Notes under the pieces: model-generated
Databases searched by the model: none
What the model saw: the letters and a program-made list of their open reading frames with translations, nothing else
Told to the model about the DNA's origin: nothing
Source: Forficula auricularia
Lineage: Eukaryota > Arthropoda > Insecta > Dermaptera > Forficulidae
DNA: 64,000 bases
Assembly (NCBI GenBank): GCA_024734495.1
Contig: JALMQS010000273.1
Span: 140,801-204,800, forward strand
Direction of reading: 5' to 3'
Position numbers and translations under genes: made by a program
Part shown: positions 51,285-62,215 of the stretch, in pieces
Numbering within the stretch: the stretch's first letter is position 1
How the letters are laid out: each line of letters starts with the position of its first letter

Positions 51285-52080
51285 TTTATAAAAAAATAAA
51301 AAATAAAACCGACTTCAAGAAAATTAAATGAAATGAAATGAAATAAAAAGAACTCAAAAATAAAATAAAATGCACTAAAAGATATAAAATAATCTAAACT
51401 AAACGATGAAATATTATCATGAAATCACTTTTTGAAGTCGGTGCCAACATATACATTTTATGAATCGCACTCGACGGATCTTATTTAGTACGTTTGGCGG
51501 GTAAGCTCGCTTATATAGTTTGTTTAGCACCGACTTCAAAAAGTGATTTCATGTAAATATTTCGTCGTTTAGTTGTAACTAAATTAGATAATTATTTTAT
51601 ACATTTTAGTGAATTTTATTTTATTTTTGAGTTCTTATTATTTTATTTGTTGCATTTAATTTTTATGAAGTCGATTTTATTTTTATTTTTATAAAAATTA
51701 TTTTAATTTTTCTCTTTTTAGTGATGTTAAGAATAGTGACTTAAAATAATACCTTGCATGCATCTCGTAAGAGAAAGCGTCGGCCCAATAAATCAGAAAA
51801 TGATAATAAAATTCAATTCATAAATATATAAATTCTCTCGAAACGTTTGCGGGTTTTAAATGAATGTTTTAAGATTTTTTTTTTTAAAATTTTATTTATT
51901 ATAATTTCGATTATTTGCTCATACGAATTCGAGATTTACGTTATTTCGTCATTGATCATATCATCAGAACTTACCAAATTAATATGGGACCACCCCTAAG
52001 GTACCCCTTTCCAATAAAAAAAGAATCATCGAAATCGGTCCACGCGGCAAAAAGTTCTCGCTGAACATACATAAAATAAA
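51285..52080 (+). mobile_element. Family A element, copy 8 (right end missing)
   Basis: AAAACCGACTTCAAGAAAATT at 51308, a slightly damaged inner palindrome (51308-51675), and the right half to GAATCATCGAAATCGGTCCA at about 52040. It is then lost at an (AAAT)n tract. Confidence 0.8.
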
Positions 52081-52298
52081 TAAATAAATATTTAGGTATC
52101 TTGACTATCTTGGAGCTATACTGATCCAAACGCACAAAGATTTTGTGCCAATTTTGACCCCCTGCAACTCGGAACCCATTTGAGATATAAAACTAAAATT
52201 ATACACATGTAATTACGTAATCCATCTTGAAAAGAGTACCAAATATAGCTTAAATGGATTCTGAGATATTGACCGGAGTAAATAGCTAATTTTGACAC

Positions 52299-52319
52299 TA
52301 ACTGACTGACTGACTGACA
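52299..52319. repeat. (ACTG)n microsatellite
   Basis: ACTGACTGACTGACTGAC next to CTATAGGGTAC. The flanking 200 bp look like an insect repeat but were not classified. Confidence 0.8.
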
Positions 52320-52679
52320 GGTCATTAAAACCTATAGGGTACTTTCAATCATTCCAGCATCAGGAAATTTCGCCTGCTAATAGAGTTTGTGACACAAACA
52401 AAGGAAAAATTCGAAAAATCCAAACTTTTTTCTTTCAACCCCTCCAAAAGGGGAGGGACAAATTTGAAAATTCTAGCCCTTTCGACCAAACTCAATCAAA
52501 TTTAGTATATATACGAGCCCCGTCCCATCTCAATTGGCCTACCAATATTTTTTCTTTTTAAATAAAATTATGCTAATTCACGGTAAATTTAATTTAAATA
52601 TTTATTTTTATTATCATTTGGAACAACATTTTAAACAATTTATAACATTTTATTGTAACATTTAACTTAAAATTATTTT

Positions 52680-53491
52680 TTAATTGTTAAAAACAAGGAA
52701 AACATACAAAATCCAAAACCTATACCACTGTGTGACGTCGCCTTTATTTTTAATTACGGCTTGAATTATTTTGGGCAACGTACTTATTAAGTTTTGACAC
52801 TCATCTTGAGTGAAAGTATCCCAAATATTTTGAAGTTTGTGTTTTAATTCGACTACGTTTCTAGCTGGTTGTACTTTCTTTTTTAAACAATCTGAATTGA
52901 AATCTTCATTTTTCTGACGAATAACTCTGCTTCGATTGTCCCAAACACAAACTTCAAAACGAGACTCATCACTCCAATGGACACTATGCCATTCATCACT
53001 CGTCCAATTAATGTGACTTTTAGCCCATTTAAGCCGGTTTTTCTTTTGTTTTAAATGTCAAAAGTGGCTTTTCTTTCGCCTAAAAAAAATTAGTAAAATT
53101 ACAAAAAAAAAAAATTTGGAATAAGTTGCAATAAAATTACCTTGTAATTTTTAAAACCTAACTTAAGGGCTTCTCTGTGGTACGTGGATCTTGAAACACT
53201 TCACCCTACAGCATCGTTCCAAAGAACAGATAATTCACCATAGTTCGAACGCCTGTTTTCTCTAATAATCTTCTTCAATGCCCGTCTATCAGTATCTGAT
53301 ATTTTGGATTCCGACGCATACCGAGGTTTTGTAGCTATTGTACCCGTTATTTTATAAACTCGAATAATATTTCTGACAGTAAACTTTGATAAATTAACTA
53401 GATCGCCAATTTCCGCGTTTGATTTTCCCTTTTTAAATAAATTGAAAACAATTGAACGAATTTTTTTATCAACAACTTTTCCACGAGTCAT
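52680..53491 (-). pseudogene. Tc1-like transposase with a 61-bp intron, central deletion and frame errors
   Basis: Starting at MTRGKVVDKKIRSIVFNLFK (53491), the N-terminus shows the paired-type helix-turn-helix (GKSNAEIGDLVNLSKFTVRN) and KISDTDRRALKKIIREN, followed by an in-frame stop at 53203-53201. The next coding text, LKLGFKNYK, ends AAG at 53141. A GTAATT...TTTTTAG intron spans 53140-53080, and AKEKPLLT resumes after it. After a one-base slip it reads KWAKSHINWTSDEWHSVHWS and DESRFEV (first catalytic D). It then jumps from VQPA to NVVELKHKLQNIWDT, missing the segment with the second D and SPDLNPIE. The gene ends FLVFNN before a stop at 52682. It cannot be active. Confidence 0.8.
53080..53140 (-). 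other. Spliceosomal intron in the Tc1-like gene
   Basis: Donor AAG/GTAATT, acceptor TTTTTTTTAG/GCG. Removing it joins NYK to AKEKPLLT, which matches the continuous NYKA.KKPLLT of Tc1-type transposases. Confidence 0.6.
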
Positions 53492-53770
53492 TTTTACTAA
53501 TAATAAACAAAACAAAGTTTCTTTTGTTGGAAAAAGGCAAAGTCTACTTGATTATTTCACATATTCAAAGATTCTTAAAAAAAAATCGTGAAAAGCAAAA
53601 AACTATTTTTTATATAAAAATATGTTTTTAATAATTAAAAAATAATATTAAGTTAAATGTTACAATAAAATGTAAAAAGGTTTTTAATTCCAAGCTGACC
53701 TTCAGTGAAAGAACATCACATTTTCAATATCCATACGATATTGACTCCATGAAAAACAACATTTATAATT

Positions 53771-53820
53771 AAAAAAGACTGATGATGAAGACCAAGTCTT
53801 CGAAACTATAGTCTCAAACA
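53771..53820 (+). ncRNA. Hammerhead ribozyme motif
   Basis: AGACTGATGATGAAGACCAA, GTCTTC, GAAAC, TATA, GTC, TC. Core intact, stem II GAAGAC/GTCTTC, minimal stem III. Stem I is reduced to AGA/TCT. Confidence 0.6.
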
Positions 53821-53965
53821 AATAAATAATATATATATATATATATATACAGATATATCATCTCGATATATATGTGTGTATGTTTATTTGCATCAAGCAG
53901 AGGACAACCTCTTTGTTTCTCTTTGTGAATCAACAACTCTGCTACTCTCGACAAAACAAAAACTT
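53771..53965 (+). mobile_element. Penelope-type terminal fragment with hammerhead
   Basis: A hammerhead (53771-53820) is followed by an (AT)n tract at 53829-53848. Then come CATCAAGCAGAGGACAACCT and TCAACAACTCTGCTACTCTC with GACAAAAC. The same end is found inverted at 41886-42060. Confidence 0.7.
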
Positions 53966-54169
53966 TTCAATTAAACAGTTTAGGAGTTATATGTAATCAA
54001 TGAGGTGATTTTACGGTATTTTTGACATCTTCAGGGGTCGATTACCCCTAAAAACGACTCGATTTGGCGAGTAAGAATTTGACTTTCGGGGTGTGTGCTG
54101 ATCACACTACAGTATGGGATATGTTATTTGGGTTCTGAAATCAGCTTCCAAAATGGTCAGTAGCTCTTA

Positions 54170-54309
54170 GGGCCGGTTGTATGTCGCAAAGTAAATGCTT
54201 TTTACCACTAACAAAGGGTAGATGGTAAATGGACAGACTGGGATGGCCAATCAGATGACAGGCACTGAAAATGGTAAAAATCATTTACTTTGCGACATAC
54301 AACCGGCCC
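54170..54309. mobile_element. 140-bp MITE with TTA target duplication
   Basis: Perfect 28-bp inverted ends (GGGCCGGTTGTATGTCGCAA...TTGCGACATACAACCGGCCC) are flanked by TTA at 54167-54169 and 54310-54312, which fits PIF/Harbinger. Only about 85 bp lie between the arms. Confidence 0.85.
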
Positions 54310-54895
54310 TTAGCCTATCATTTGGCATGTGTGTAATGGCGTTTCGAGCTCTATTGTGAACTTTAGCCTAAATTAATTTCTAATTTTTAAACGATATCTG
54401 TAATAATTTGGATAATTTGGATATTACCCAAAAACATATATTATCCGAAAATATAAAAATTTGAAGTATTGTGTTTTTTTGACTGGTTTAATTAAAAACA
54501 AGATGTAAAATCGTCCAAAATTAATTTTATATTAGAAATTTAACCCTTATTGGGTTCACATTTTCTATTATAGGGTGATATCTTCAGACAAAAAACAACA
54601 GACATGTAATTGTGAAGCAATGAAAAAATCGAGAAGAAATCAGACGGACTCTCGGAAGTCTATTTAACATGCGATGACCTAGAAAACTCATTAGAGTCTG
54701 TCGAGAATCCTGGAGAAAAATTTTTCGTTCTCAATGGCGTCATCAATTGGGAGCATGAGTCACGCGTGTGACGGACCTATTAAATATCATAGAGACTAAT
54801 GAAGGAAACGAGTTAAAAACATTCATGTCTGCTATAGCAAAGGACATTTTAAAAGCATCAATCCTATAGAACTCGAAAATTAAGCAACAAGTGTC

Positions 54896-55450
54896 TAGTG
54901 ATGAGCAAAGTAAGACCAAGACCAAGACTGCAAGACCAAGACTTTGCTTTGCTCATCACTAATATTAATACTCAAAAACAAAATAATAATAATAATATTT
55001 TTCTTAAAAGTGATCAGGACTTTCTAAACACCCTATAGAAGACTTTACAAACACACCCTCTGCCTATATTAATTAGTTATGAGCAGAATTGGTCTTGGTC
55101 TTGGTCTTGCTTTGCTCATCCGTAATATTATAACTCAAAATCAAAATAATAATAATATCTTTCTTAAAAGTGATCAGGACTTTCTAAACACCCTATAGAA
55201 GACTTTACAAACACACCCTCTGCCTATATTAATTAGTTATGAGCAGAATTGGTCTTGGTCTTGGTCTTGCTTTGCTCATCTCTAATATTATAACTCAAAA
55301 TCAAAATAATAATAATATTTTCTTAAAAGTGATCAGGACTTTCTAAACACCCTATAGAAGACTTTACAAACACACCCTCTGCCTATATTAATTAGTGATG
55401 AGCAGAATGGGTCTTGGTCTTGTAGTCTTGGTCTTGCTTGCTCATCACTA
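54896..55450. mobile_element. hAT-type element with three 160-bp tandem units
   Basis: The ends TAGTGATGAGC and GCTCATCACTA are bordered by an exact 8-bp duplication CAAGTGTC (54888-54895, 55451-55458). Inside, a unit containing GTGATCAGGACTTTCTAAAC and ACCCTCTGCCTATATTAATT repeats three times (TGATCAGG at 55011, 55171, 55330), nearly without change. GGTCTTGGTCTTG repeats between units are inverted forms of the left terminal ACCAAGACCAAG. Confidence 0.85.
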
Positions 55451-55488
55451 CAAGTGTCGAGGTAGCCTTTTGGTTTGGTGACCACTTA

Positions 55489-55924
55489 GGACCGGTATTT
55501 CAATGTCCGTTTATTCTCGAGATTAGCAAGGGGGAGATTAAATTTAAGCGGAGCCCCCGTATTTCAATCATATTTTAAGCTTCGCTTAGCTAAACGTAAG
55601 AATTGGTGGAATGTCGATTTGGCAACCATGCTTTGGAAAAAATCAACCAATAGCAGCCATTTAAAATAAACTAAAATATAAAAATATATTTGAAATTTTG
55701 AGGTTAATAAAATTTATATTTGTCTAGTTATGCTCCTGGTGACTGCCATGCGAACCATGGTTAATCTTAGGATTAAGTATTCGATCACCACCCAAAGCAG
55801 GGTTTAAGATTTCCGAGACTATTTTTCGTATCAACTCTTAAACGGACATTGAAATACACATAAAAATACTAAACCAAAGATTAAGGCTAATCTCAGGAAT
55901 AAACTCATATTGAAATACCGGGCC
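55489..55924. mobile_element. MITE with GG(A/G)CCGGTATTTCAAT ends
   Basis: Left GGACCGGTATTTCAATGTCC, right ATTGAAATACCGGGCC. A second inner ACATTGAAATAC at about 55847 makes the right end partly duplicated. Flanks TTA and ATA suggest a PIF/Harbinger 3-bp duplication with one change. No ORF. Confidence 0.65.
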
Positions 55925-56209
55925 ATAGAGCACTGTGACTTATGGGGTAGCCCATACCAATCGTGATACTTTTATCTCAGCTACATTTACTATAGAAATT
56001 CAAGAGAGAGATAGCCTACTACTAGATCCGAGATATATGAATTATTTTTATTATGTCAGAAGGGTTGTTTCACTCCTTTGAGAATCGAATTCCGGGCACT
56101 TGACTTGAACTCCGAGGTGAACCATTTGAATCAGAAACTGAGAAATTTTTTAATGATCTTGAATTTTTCCGCGTGCTATTTGGTACTTATGTCAGATGAA
56201 ATTCCACTA

Positions 56210-56290
56210 GGACCGTGATGGCGAACCTATGACACGCGTGTCACAGGTGATATGCGAACTCATTTTGGGTGACACGCATCGACAGAAAAA
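56210..56290 (+). mobile_element. hAT-type terminus fragment
   Basis: GTGATGGCGAACCTATGACA then CGCGTGTCACAGGTG and TGACACGCATCGACAG. GGCGAACCTATG(G/A)CACGCGTG is a familiar hAT end. The rest of the element was not found. Confidence 0.45.
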
Positions 56291-56389
56291 ATGGCCGATG
56301 CCTAAATGTAGGTACATTGATTTTCTGTTTTTGTTCATTTTATACATATTTTTCGGTTGATTTTTCTTTGTAAAATGGCATTTAAATAC

Positions 56390-56500
56390 AGGGTGGGACA
56401 TAAAGATCTACCACATTTTGAAGAGGTATAAAAACTGAAAAAATTTTACTATAAAAAAAACTGAATATATTTTTGAAAAGAACATAATTTTTTTTTTAAA
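56390..56500 (+). repeat. Dispersed repeat shared with 45165-45275
   Basis: See 45165-45275. Starts ACAGGGTGGGACATAAAGAT. Confidence 0.75.
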
Positions 56501-57585
56501 TGTGTAGTAGGTTTTAAAATAATCATTTAAATTTTACTAATTTTAATCAATATTATTTGTCATGAACTATTAGTGGGTTTTAAAATTAAAAAAATCACGT
56601 CGGCGTGGTCGCGCAAACCGATTATAATAACTAATAAGTATAGATAATACTATATATAAGAGCCTAGATTAATTTGTAGCAACGCTGACGTAGTGCTGCC
56701 GACAGGGAGCGTCATCGGTATATTTGCGGCAAATTTGAAATATAATAGCAATTTGGACTCGAATTTTGAAATGAAAGACTCCAATTGATTTTAAATTAAG
56801 AAACATTAAATATATTGATAATTATTCCTCCCCCCCCCCCCTCACCACTCAAAAATTAAATATTCAATTCGCTTTTCTTTGCGCACAAAAAATAAATTAA
56901 TCACATCTTATTTGATTTATATTTTATATATTATTTATTTATTTTTTAATAATTTGCCACTTTTTTATAATTTTTTAAAAATCCTAAATTTTGTTATTCT
57001 TATTTTTTGATTTTTACAAAATTGAACGACTTAAGACACGCATGCCCGTGTTTCTCATGGCAGACTGGAGCAGCCTGTCATACAAACATCTGATGTCTTT
57101 TAAATATTTGAAGCCTTATATCGATTATCGGATTTTAAAAAAATGATATAAAATAATTCTCCTCTTCACACGATTCCACTTATTTAAATAAATCTATTTC
57201 CACACAAAAAATATCACAATGCTGTAGATTATAGAAAAAAAAATACTTCCAGATTCATATCTAGAGCCTCATTTCTGTAGATGTGTCAGGACGAAAATGA
57301 GGCGAAACTTTTAAGAGGCTATGTATTTTCTGGAGTTTACAGGTATACATTTGGAGTGTGGTTTTTTAAGAGGAATAAAATTTTTGAACCGAGACGCTGC
57401 CCGCCAGGGCACCAAGAGCACGCCCTCATAGCTCGTAAGTATAGATTTATTTTAGACAAATTAACTTTTAAACGTTATTTTTAATTTTTCTTAAAGCAAT
57501 TTGAGCCGCGAAAGTTAAATAATGTAATCAATAAATTCTTATTTAGAAAATTATTTTACTAATTTTTTTTTTAAGGAAAAATGAA
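56501..57585. other. Mixed repeats, unclassified
   Basis: 56790-56880 matches 41040-41130 (AGAAACATTAAATATATT.A then TAATTATTC and TTAAATATTCAATTC). 57480-57550 matches 50060-50165 inverted (GAGCCGCGAA, AATAATGTAATCAATAA). A 67-codon ORF (57281-57484) overlaps an acceptor-like TTTACAG and a GTAAGT donor near 57433, but no protein family is evident. Confidence 0.35.
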
Positions 57586-57589
57586 TTGA

Positions 57590-57690
57590 GCACCCGATGG
57601 GATTCGAACCCATGTCTCTCTCCTTTAGCTGAAGAGAGCCTTTACCAACTTGGACACGGATGATCCCACCAGGAATGCTCTTTAGATCGA
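57590..57690 (-). pseudogene. tRNA-like sequence
   Basis: Minus strand: GTCCAAGTTGGTAAAGG (A box/D arm), CTCTT.......AGGAG (anticodon arm, GCT in the middle but without T33) and ATGGGTTCGAATCCCAT (a perfect T arm). The acceptor strands do not pair over seven bases. Probably a tRNA-derived pseudogene or SINE head. A degraded tRNA-Ser(GCT) is an alternative. Confidence 0.45.
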
Positions 57691-58410
57691 ATGTCATTTT
57701 TCCTTTTTCGCAGCTTATTCTATTTAAATTATAGTTACTTTTGTTTGAGAGAAATTAACTAATAATATAATAAAAAAATTCTAAATATATAGATTTATTA
57801 TTATGAATTAATTTAAAAGGGTTTCTTTTTCGAAAACTAAATCCCTTCCCTCAACCCTGTCAAGAAGGATTCATGTAAAACCATTTGAGAAATCCGTTTA
57901 CTTCTCTAGGTATAACTAGTTTGACCCGGTCAGCAGCCATTTCAGATTAAATGACCTTGTTATTCGTTTGGACCCTTTGTCGAATTGAAATCGATTTGTT
58001 TTCTGCCCAATCCTAAAGTCGTCCATTATATTAGGAGCATTTTTTCCCGACATCTCTGGTTTGGGTTTGTGCGATTGATTAATCCGCTTTTGCTTGGCCA
58101 TCAGAGGTTTAGCGTTTAGCTTAGAGCACAATACGAGTCGCGCTCAATTCATTATCGCTATTACAATATTTAATTAGATAAATTAGATTAGATATTTCAG
58201 GAACAAAGAAATCCAATTTCTAATAAATCTCCCCCTTTTTTACTTTGTTTTCAAAACAATTTCCAGCAATTTCTCGCATATCCAGGCAATCAGTTCCGCC
58301 AATATCCCGGACTATTTGCTACCGAACTAATCGAGAAACTAAATACATAAAAAAAGTGATAATTGGATAAAAAAATGTTTTTCAATAAATAAAATGCAAT
58401 TAATAAATTA
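57691..58410. other. AT-rich, nothing recognised
   Basis: A 71-codon minus-strand ORF (58131-57916) has no domain. No repeats noticed. Confidence 0.3.
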
Positions 58411-58414
58411 AAAA

Positions 58415-58592
58415 GATTTTTTGGCTTTTCGGTCTTTTTAGGCATCAGCCAATTTACGATACCATTATTAAATGTTGTCTTCTATGTAGAGATCAGATTT
58501 TTAGCCAGGTTGCCTAGAGTCGAATACGAACCCGGGTTCGCTTGATTAGCAGGCTTGTACGCTAACCGCTCGTCCAACCCGACTCTCAAAAA
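58415..58592 (-). mobile_element. tRNA-derived SINE, diverged copy
   Basis: Tail first: TTTTTTGGCTTTTCGGTCTT, CAGCCAATTTACGATACCA. Then the head: GAATACGAACCCGGGTTCGC, TTGATTAGCAGGCTTG and CCAACCCGACTC. AAAAAG flanks both sides. Confidence 0.75.
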
Positions 58593-58689
58593 GTATTTTT
58601 TTTTTAATAATTTAAAAAAAACGCATGTTTTTGTAATTCATTTTTTATTGTCTAAAAATTGCAATATAGATGTCGATGTTCTTTGGTCA

Positions 58690-58960
58690 TTTATTTACTT
58701 TACCATACATATGGTCAGGTATTATAATTGTGCATGAAAAATGTTTGTTTTTTTACTTCACCATACAGGGTATGGTCAATTATTGTAATTGTGCATGAAA
58801 AAAGTGTTTTTTTTTCTAAAAATCTCAAAAACGGCTGAACTATTTTGATTTAAGAAATTGGGTCAAACCATGGCATTTCGGTCTACATAAAAGCTCTAAT
58901 AAATTGTACATCGAAAAATTCTATTTTTCGAGATAATAACTGTTTTGTCAAAATGTCTGA
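58690..58960 (-). mobile_element. Family G repeat, copy 6
   Basis: Two partial ends in tandem (ACTTTACCATACATATGGTC and ACTTCACCATACAGGGTATG, each followed by AATTGTGCATGAAAAA) lead into the inner text ACGGCTGAACTATTTTGATT. Confidence 0.65.
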
Positions 58961-58974
58961 TAACACTGGGCAAC

Positions 58975-59310
58975 AAAAAAATAATTTTTAAATGCTTCGA
59001 GCACTTGATGAGTCAATTCCTACCAATTTTGGGTTGAGAAAAACGAATATGACAATGAAAATTTTTTCTTAGCTCTAGTTTCTGTGAAATACAGTAGGTG
59101 GCGGATCAAGAGAAAAAGATACATTTTAATTACATATGCTAACAACATTGAAAGTGCATTTTATTTTTTTACAAATTGTAGTTACATTCTAAGAGTTCTA
59201 CATTGCTGGAATAATACTTCACAGATGGTCGTGTCTGAAGAGATTTATGTGGTGCCTTCATCAGATCGTCGTTTTTTAGCTTGCCTCTTTTTTGTTGCCC
59301 AGTTTTATTA
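58975..59310. mobile_element. Possible TIR element (CACTGGGCAACAAAAAA ends)
   Basis: ACTGGGCAACAAAAAAATAA at 58977 and TTTTTTGTTGCCCAGTTTTA at 59287-59308 are inverted. A 75-codon ORF lies inside (59084-59311) without a recognised domain. Confidence 0.5.
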
Positions 59311-59342
59311 GTCCATCAGGAATTTACAGATTAGTTTTTAAC

Positions 59343-59392
59343 CTGTAAACTCCTGATGATGGACTAATAATCCGAAATATATTGAGATTGTA
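59343..59392 (+). ncRNA. Hammerhead-like motif, GAAAT type
   Basis: AAACTCCTGATGATGGACTA, ATAATCC, GAAATATATTGAG. Same class as 44480-44525. TTAGTCCATCAGGAATTTACA just upstream (59308-59328) is an inverted half-copy. Confidence 0.4.
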
Positions 59393-59395
59393 TAC

Positions 59396-59640
59396 ACCTC
59401 TTTGAGTTTTATTTCATTCACTCTGAAACTACACTCCCTTTACTTTATTAATGTTTATTATCTAATAGGGTAAAGGGTGTGTAGTTTCATGAGCGAAATA
59501 AAACTCAAAGAGGTTTATACAAACTAGAGTTTGTATAAACCTCTTTGAGTTTTATTTCATTCACTGTGAAACTACACACCCTTTACTCTATTAACTAACA
59601 TCATGTTTCACCTAAAACCTACACCACTTTCCATAAGTAA
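59396..59640. repeat. Alternating inverted array, three units
   Basis: A unit of about 80 bp (CACCTCTTTGAGTTTTATTT ... ACTACAC.CCCTTTACT) occurs plus, minus, plus: 59396-59450, 59468-59523 and 59523-59590. CATGTTTCACCTAAAACCTA then CACCACTTTCC follows, as it does in reverse at 37930-37965. Confidence 0.85.
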
Positions 59641-59999
59641 AAAATAATGTTTATTATCCTTTATAATCACGTAGTTTTAGTTTTTTAGTTATAACTCGAG
59701 TTCTAATTGAGCTACAAACAAGTGGTAATTTGTAAATCCAAGAGGAAGCTGTTTTCTATTAGTTCAACAAAATATTGTGATCTCAAATATTGTTGTTTAA
59801 TATCTAACGGAACTCGAAAATAGGTCAAAATGGTCTTTTTCACCGTTTTGATCGATTATATCTCCAAAAAAAGAGCTAATCGGTAATCTTTATGGTGATT
59901 TTTGAATTCAGCAGGTGGAAATACATAAGAATCAGCTATTTTTGAGCCCGAAGCATTTTTCATTGTTGGGCATTGTTAGTCTGTTATTCTGTTAGTCTG

Positions 60000-60150
60000 T
60001 ACGTTAACAAATCTTATGGACCAGCTAGCTCAAAAACGAGTGTGAATATCAAAACTAAATTTCACACGTAGTTTTGGTGAATTGAGATTAAGAGCTGATT
60101 AGATTTTGGTTGATATCGACTCAAAATTAAGGGAGGTGGAGGCTATCTAG
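60000..60150 (-). mobile_element. Family G repeat, fragment 7
   Basis: GGACCAGCTAGCTCAAAAAC, GAGTGTGAATATC and AGATTAAGAGCTGATTAGAT, truncated after GGAGGTGGAGG. Confidence 0.6.
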
Positions 60151-60900
60151 AGGCTACAAGAAGTACCTCAAGATTTTGGCTAAAATAGAAATACCGGAAG
60201 TTGATGTTTACGTACGTAAGAATGTACCCCTCCTGCATTTCACAACCATAAATCTCAGAGCTACGAAATTCGAAACTTAAGCTCGATATAGCTAGAAAGA
60301 GTACAGCAAGCTTTTGTTTGAAATCGGAACACCGTAAGTTGACATTTACATGAAAGATTTTTCGTTTTTTTTTTTATTTTCTCAAAAACGGCAGTAACGA
60401 TTTTTTTAAAAATTGCTGTACTTAACAAGTGTCAGGAGTTATTAGAAGTGTATAGATTTTAATCCGATTGAAATGAAGCAAGGGAGTGTAAATTAGGAGT
60501 GTAGTAAAATAAATATTTTAATCATTCATATATCGTCTTCGGTAAGTCGCAGAGTCTTGAAATTTGAAACATAAGCTATTTAGAGAAAAAAGTTACCGAT
60601 CAACGCTCGGTGCTCCAGCCACTTTTAATATAAAAGAGGATTGTTTTGGGGGACATTGCTGGATTATTCTAAGAAAATTTACGGAAATTGTGAGGTCATT
60701 CAAAGAAAATTCCAATGCCCAGAAAAGATACTCTTACAATATAGATAGATTCTTGTGCTGGCTGGCTTGTAGGTACGATTGGTCTTATATAGTCGGGGTG
60801 GTCTTATTTTCGGACAGAATTTCGAAGTGACGTTTTGATTCGATTTGGATCTAATTTTCGTATTTATCTGATTAGGCCAAGTTGTCTTATTGGCTCGGGT
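60151..60900. other. Unclassified
   Basis: Includes GTTACCGATCAACGCTCGGT then GCTCCAGCCACT at 60590-60622, a third copy of the hairpin that ends the G-tract elements, here without the G tract. The 88-codon ORF at 60564 has no domain. Confidence 0.4.
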
Positions 60901-61240
60901 CTGTTCTTCAGTTGTCTGGAACAATAATTGGTTAGCAGGGCCATTTTCGAATCGGACCTGTTGCTGGGAAAAACTTCAATCGAGAGGTGGGGGCGGAAGG
61001 CCTGTTATCAGCGGGGACGACGACGATGTCCAAGGGGACAGCCATTAATCTCGCCCAGGGTCAGTCCGTCAGAATGTCCGCCTTTTGCGTTCCGGGTTTG
61101 CGTTCATAGACGTAGCTTTCCGACAAATTCCGGAAACAATTTTCTCTTGGCCGTCTGTCCCCCCGACGGGGGGTCAGGGGGCCGTTTAATAAAAATCGCA
61201 TTGCTTGTGCACACGCCAATGTAAATAAATTAATATTGAA
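60901..61240. other. GC-richer unique island
   Basis: Balanced composition and no repeat partner, with CCCCCCGACGGGGGGT near 61160. ORFs on both strands (68 and 98 codons) look like chance. Candidate regulatory or transcribed non-coding DNA. Confidence 0.35.
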
Positions 61241-62037
61241 ATAAAAAAATCCAACATTTGTTATCATTATTTATTTAGTTTATTTGTTTGTTTTTTTTTG
61301 TTAAATGCCTGATTTAAAGCCGATATACTATACTATATATATATATAAATATATAATAACAATATTATTGTTATTAATGGCAATGACATTGAGTTTTTTT
61401 TATTTAGTAGTAGTAAACATCTATTTCAATTCATTTGTAATATTCATTGAGAAAAAAGAACAAACGTGGTTTAATTGAAAACAAATCGATCCTGGAAAGT
61501 TGTTTATTTATTTGTTACTTTTGACGTGAGATCGTCTAACTATAAGGGGTAATATTGATAAATTTAGGCCGTAGAAAATCATACAACATATTTGTGACCT
61601 AGTATCATCATTTTTTGGTGTCCTTTTTCTCCCTACTGGCCCTCTCACATTTCACTGGAGTTTTTTTTTCACACACACTTTTATTTTTGTTTTTCTCTTC
61701 TTTTCTTTTATAGTCCAGATAATTTTCGTGAAAAAATGGCATAAATGGGAAATAATTCCCGGAAAATAATTTATTGATGGAATACCTTTATTAGTACTAC
61801 AATATTACTATCCTAAGTTTTCCCCCAAATCTGTGTTGTTGAAATTTTTCCACACCCCTCAAAATGAGAAAATTTCAGTTTTTCTAAACACTAAAACGGC
61901 TTACCCAATCAAAAAGATATTTATTAGATAAATCAAAGCTCTTTTAAATTACGCGTGAAATGATAAAAATTTCATCTATTTAGGTTCAGTAGAACCGGTA
62001 CTAGAGTTTGTCAAAAAACAGCCCCGGGATCACTTTT

Positions 62038-62184
62038 TTTTCGGCCTTTCTAGCCATAAGCCAATTTACGATACTACTTATTATTTTTTTTAATTTGTCT
62101 CTATCCCGGGGTCAGATTTTAGCCGAAACCGGGGTCCACTTGGTTAGGAGGCTGACACGCTACCTCTAGCCTAACCCGACCCCT
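62038..62184 (-). mobile_element. tRNA-derived SINE with 12-bp target duplication
   Basis: Tail CGGCCTTTCTAGCCATAAGC, then CTCTATCCCGGGGTCAG and the tRNA-like head GGTCCACTTGGTTAGGAGGC to CTAACCCGACCCC. GGGATCACTTTT flanks both sides (62026-62037, 62185-62196). Confidence 0.85.
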
Positions 62185-62215
62185 GGGATCACTTTTGAAT
62201 ATCTCTAAAAGAAAG

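Larger units (their letters stand above)
52646..53672 (-). mobile_element. Tc1-type transposon, internally deleted
   Basis: The ends are inverted repeats of about 50 bp: ACATTTTATTGTAACATTTA (52649) and TAAATGTTACAATAAAATGT (53654-53673), with TA next to both. One degenerate transposase gene fills the inside. The central part of the catalytic domain is deleted. Confidence 0.8.

Noticed and set aside
57281..57484. Possible exon with TTTACAG acceptor and GTAAGT donor
   Set aside because: Single block with no partner exons on the plus strand and a translation without features. Noted only within the regional entry.
57590..57690. Functional tRNA gene
   Set aside because: The T arm is perfect, but the acceptor stem does not close and U33 is missing. 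Kept as tRNA-like.
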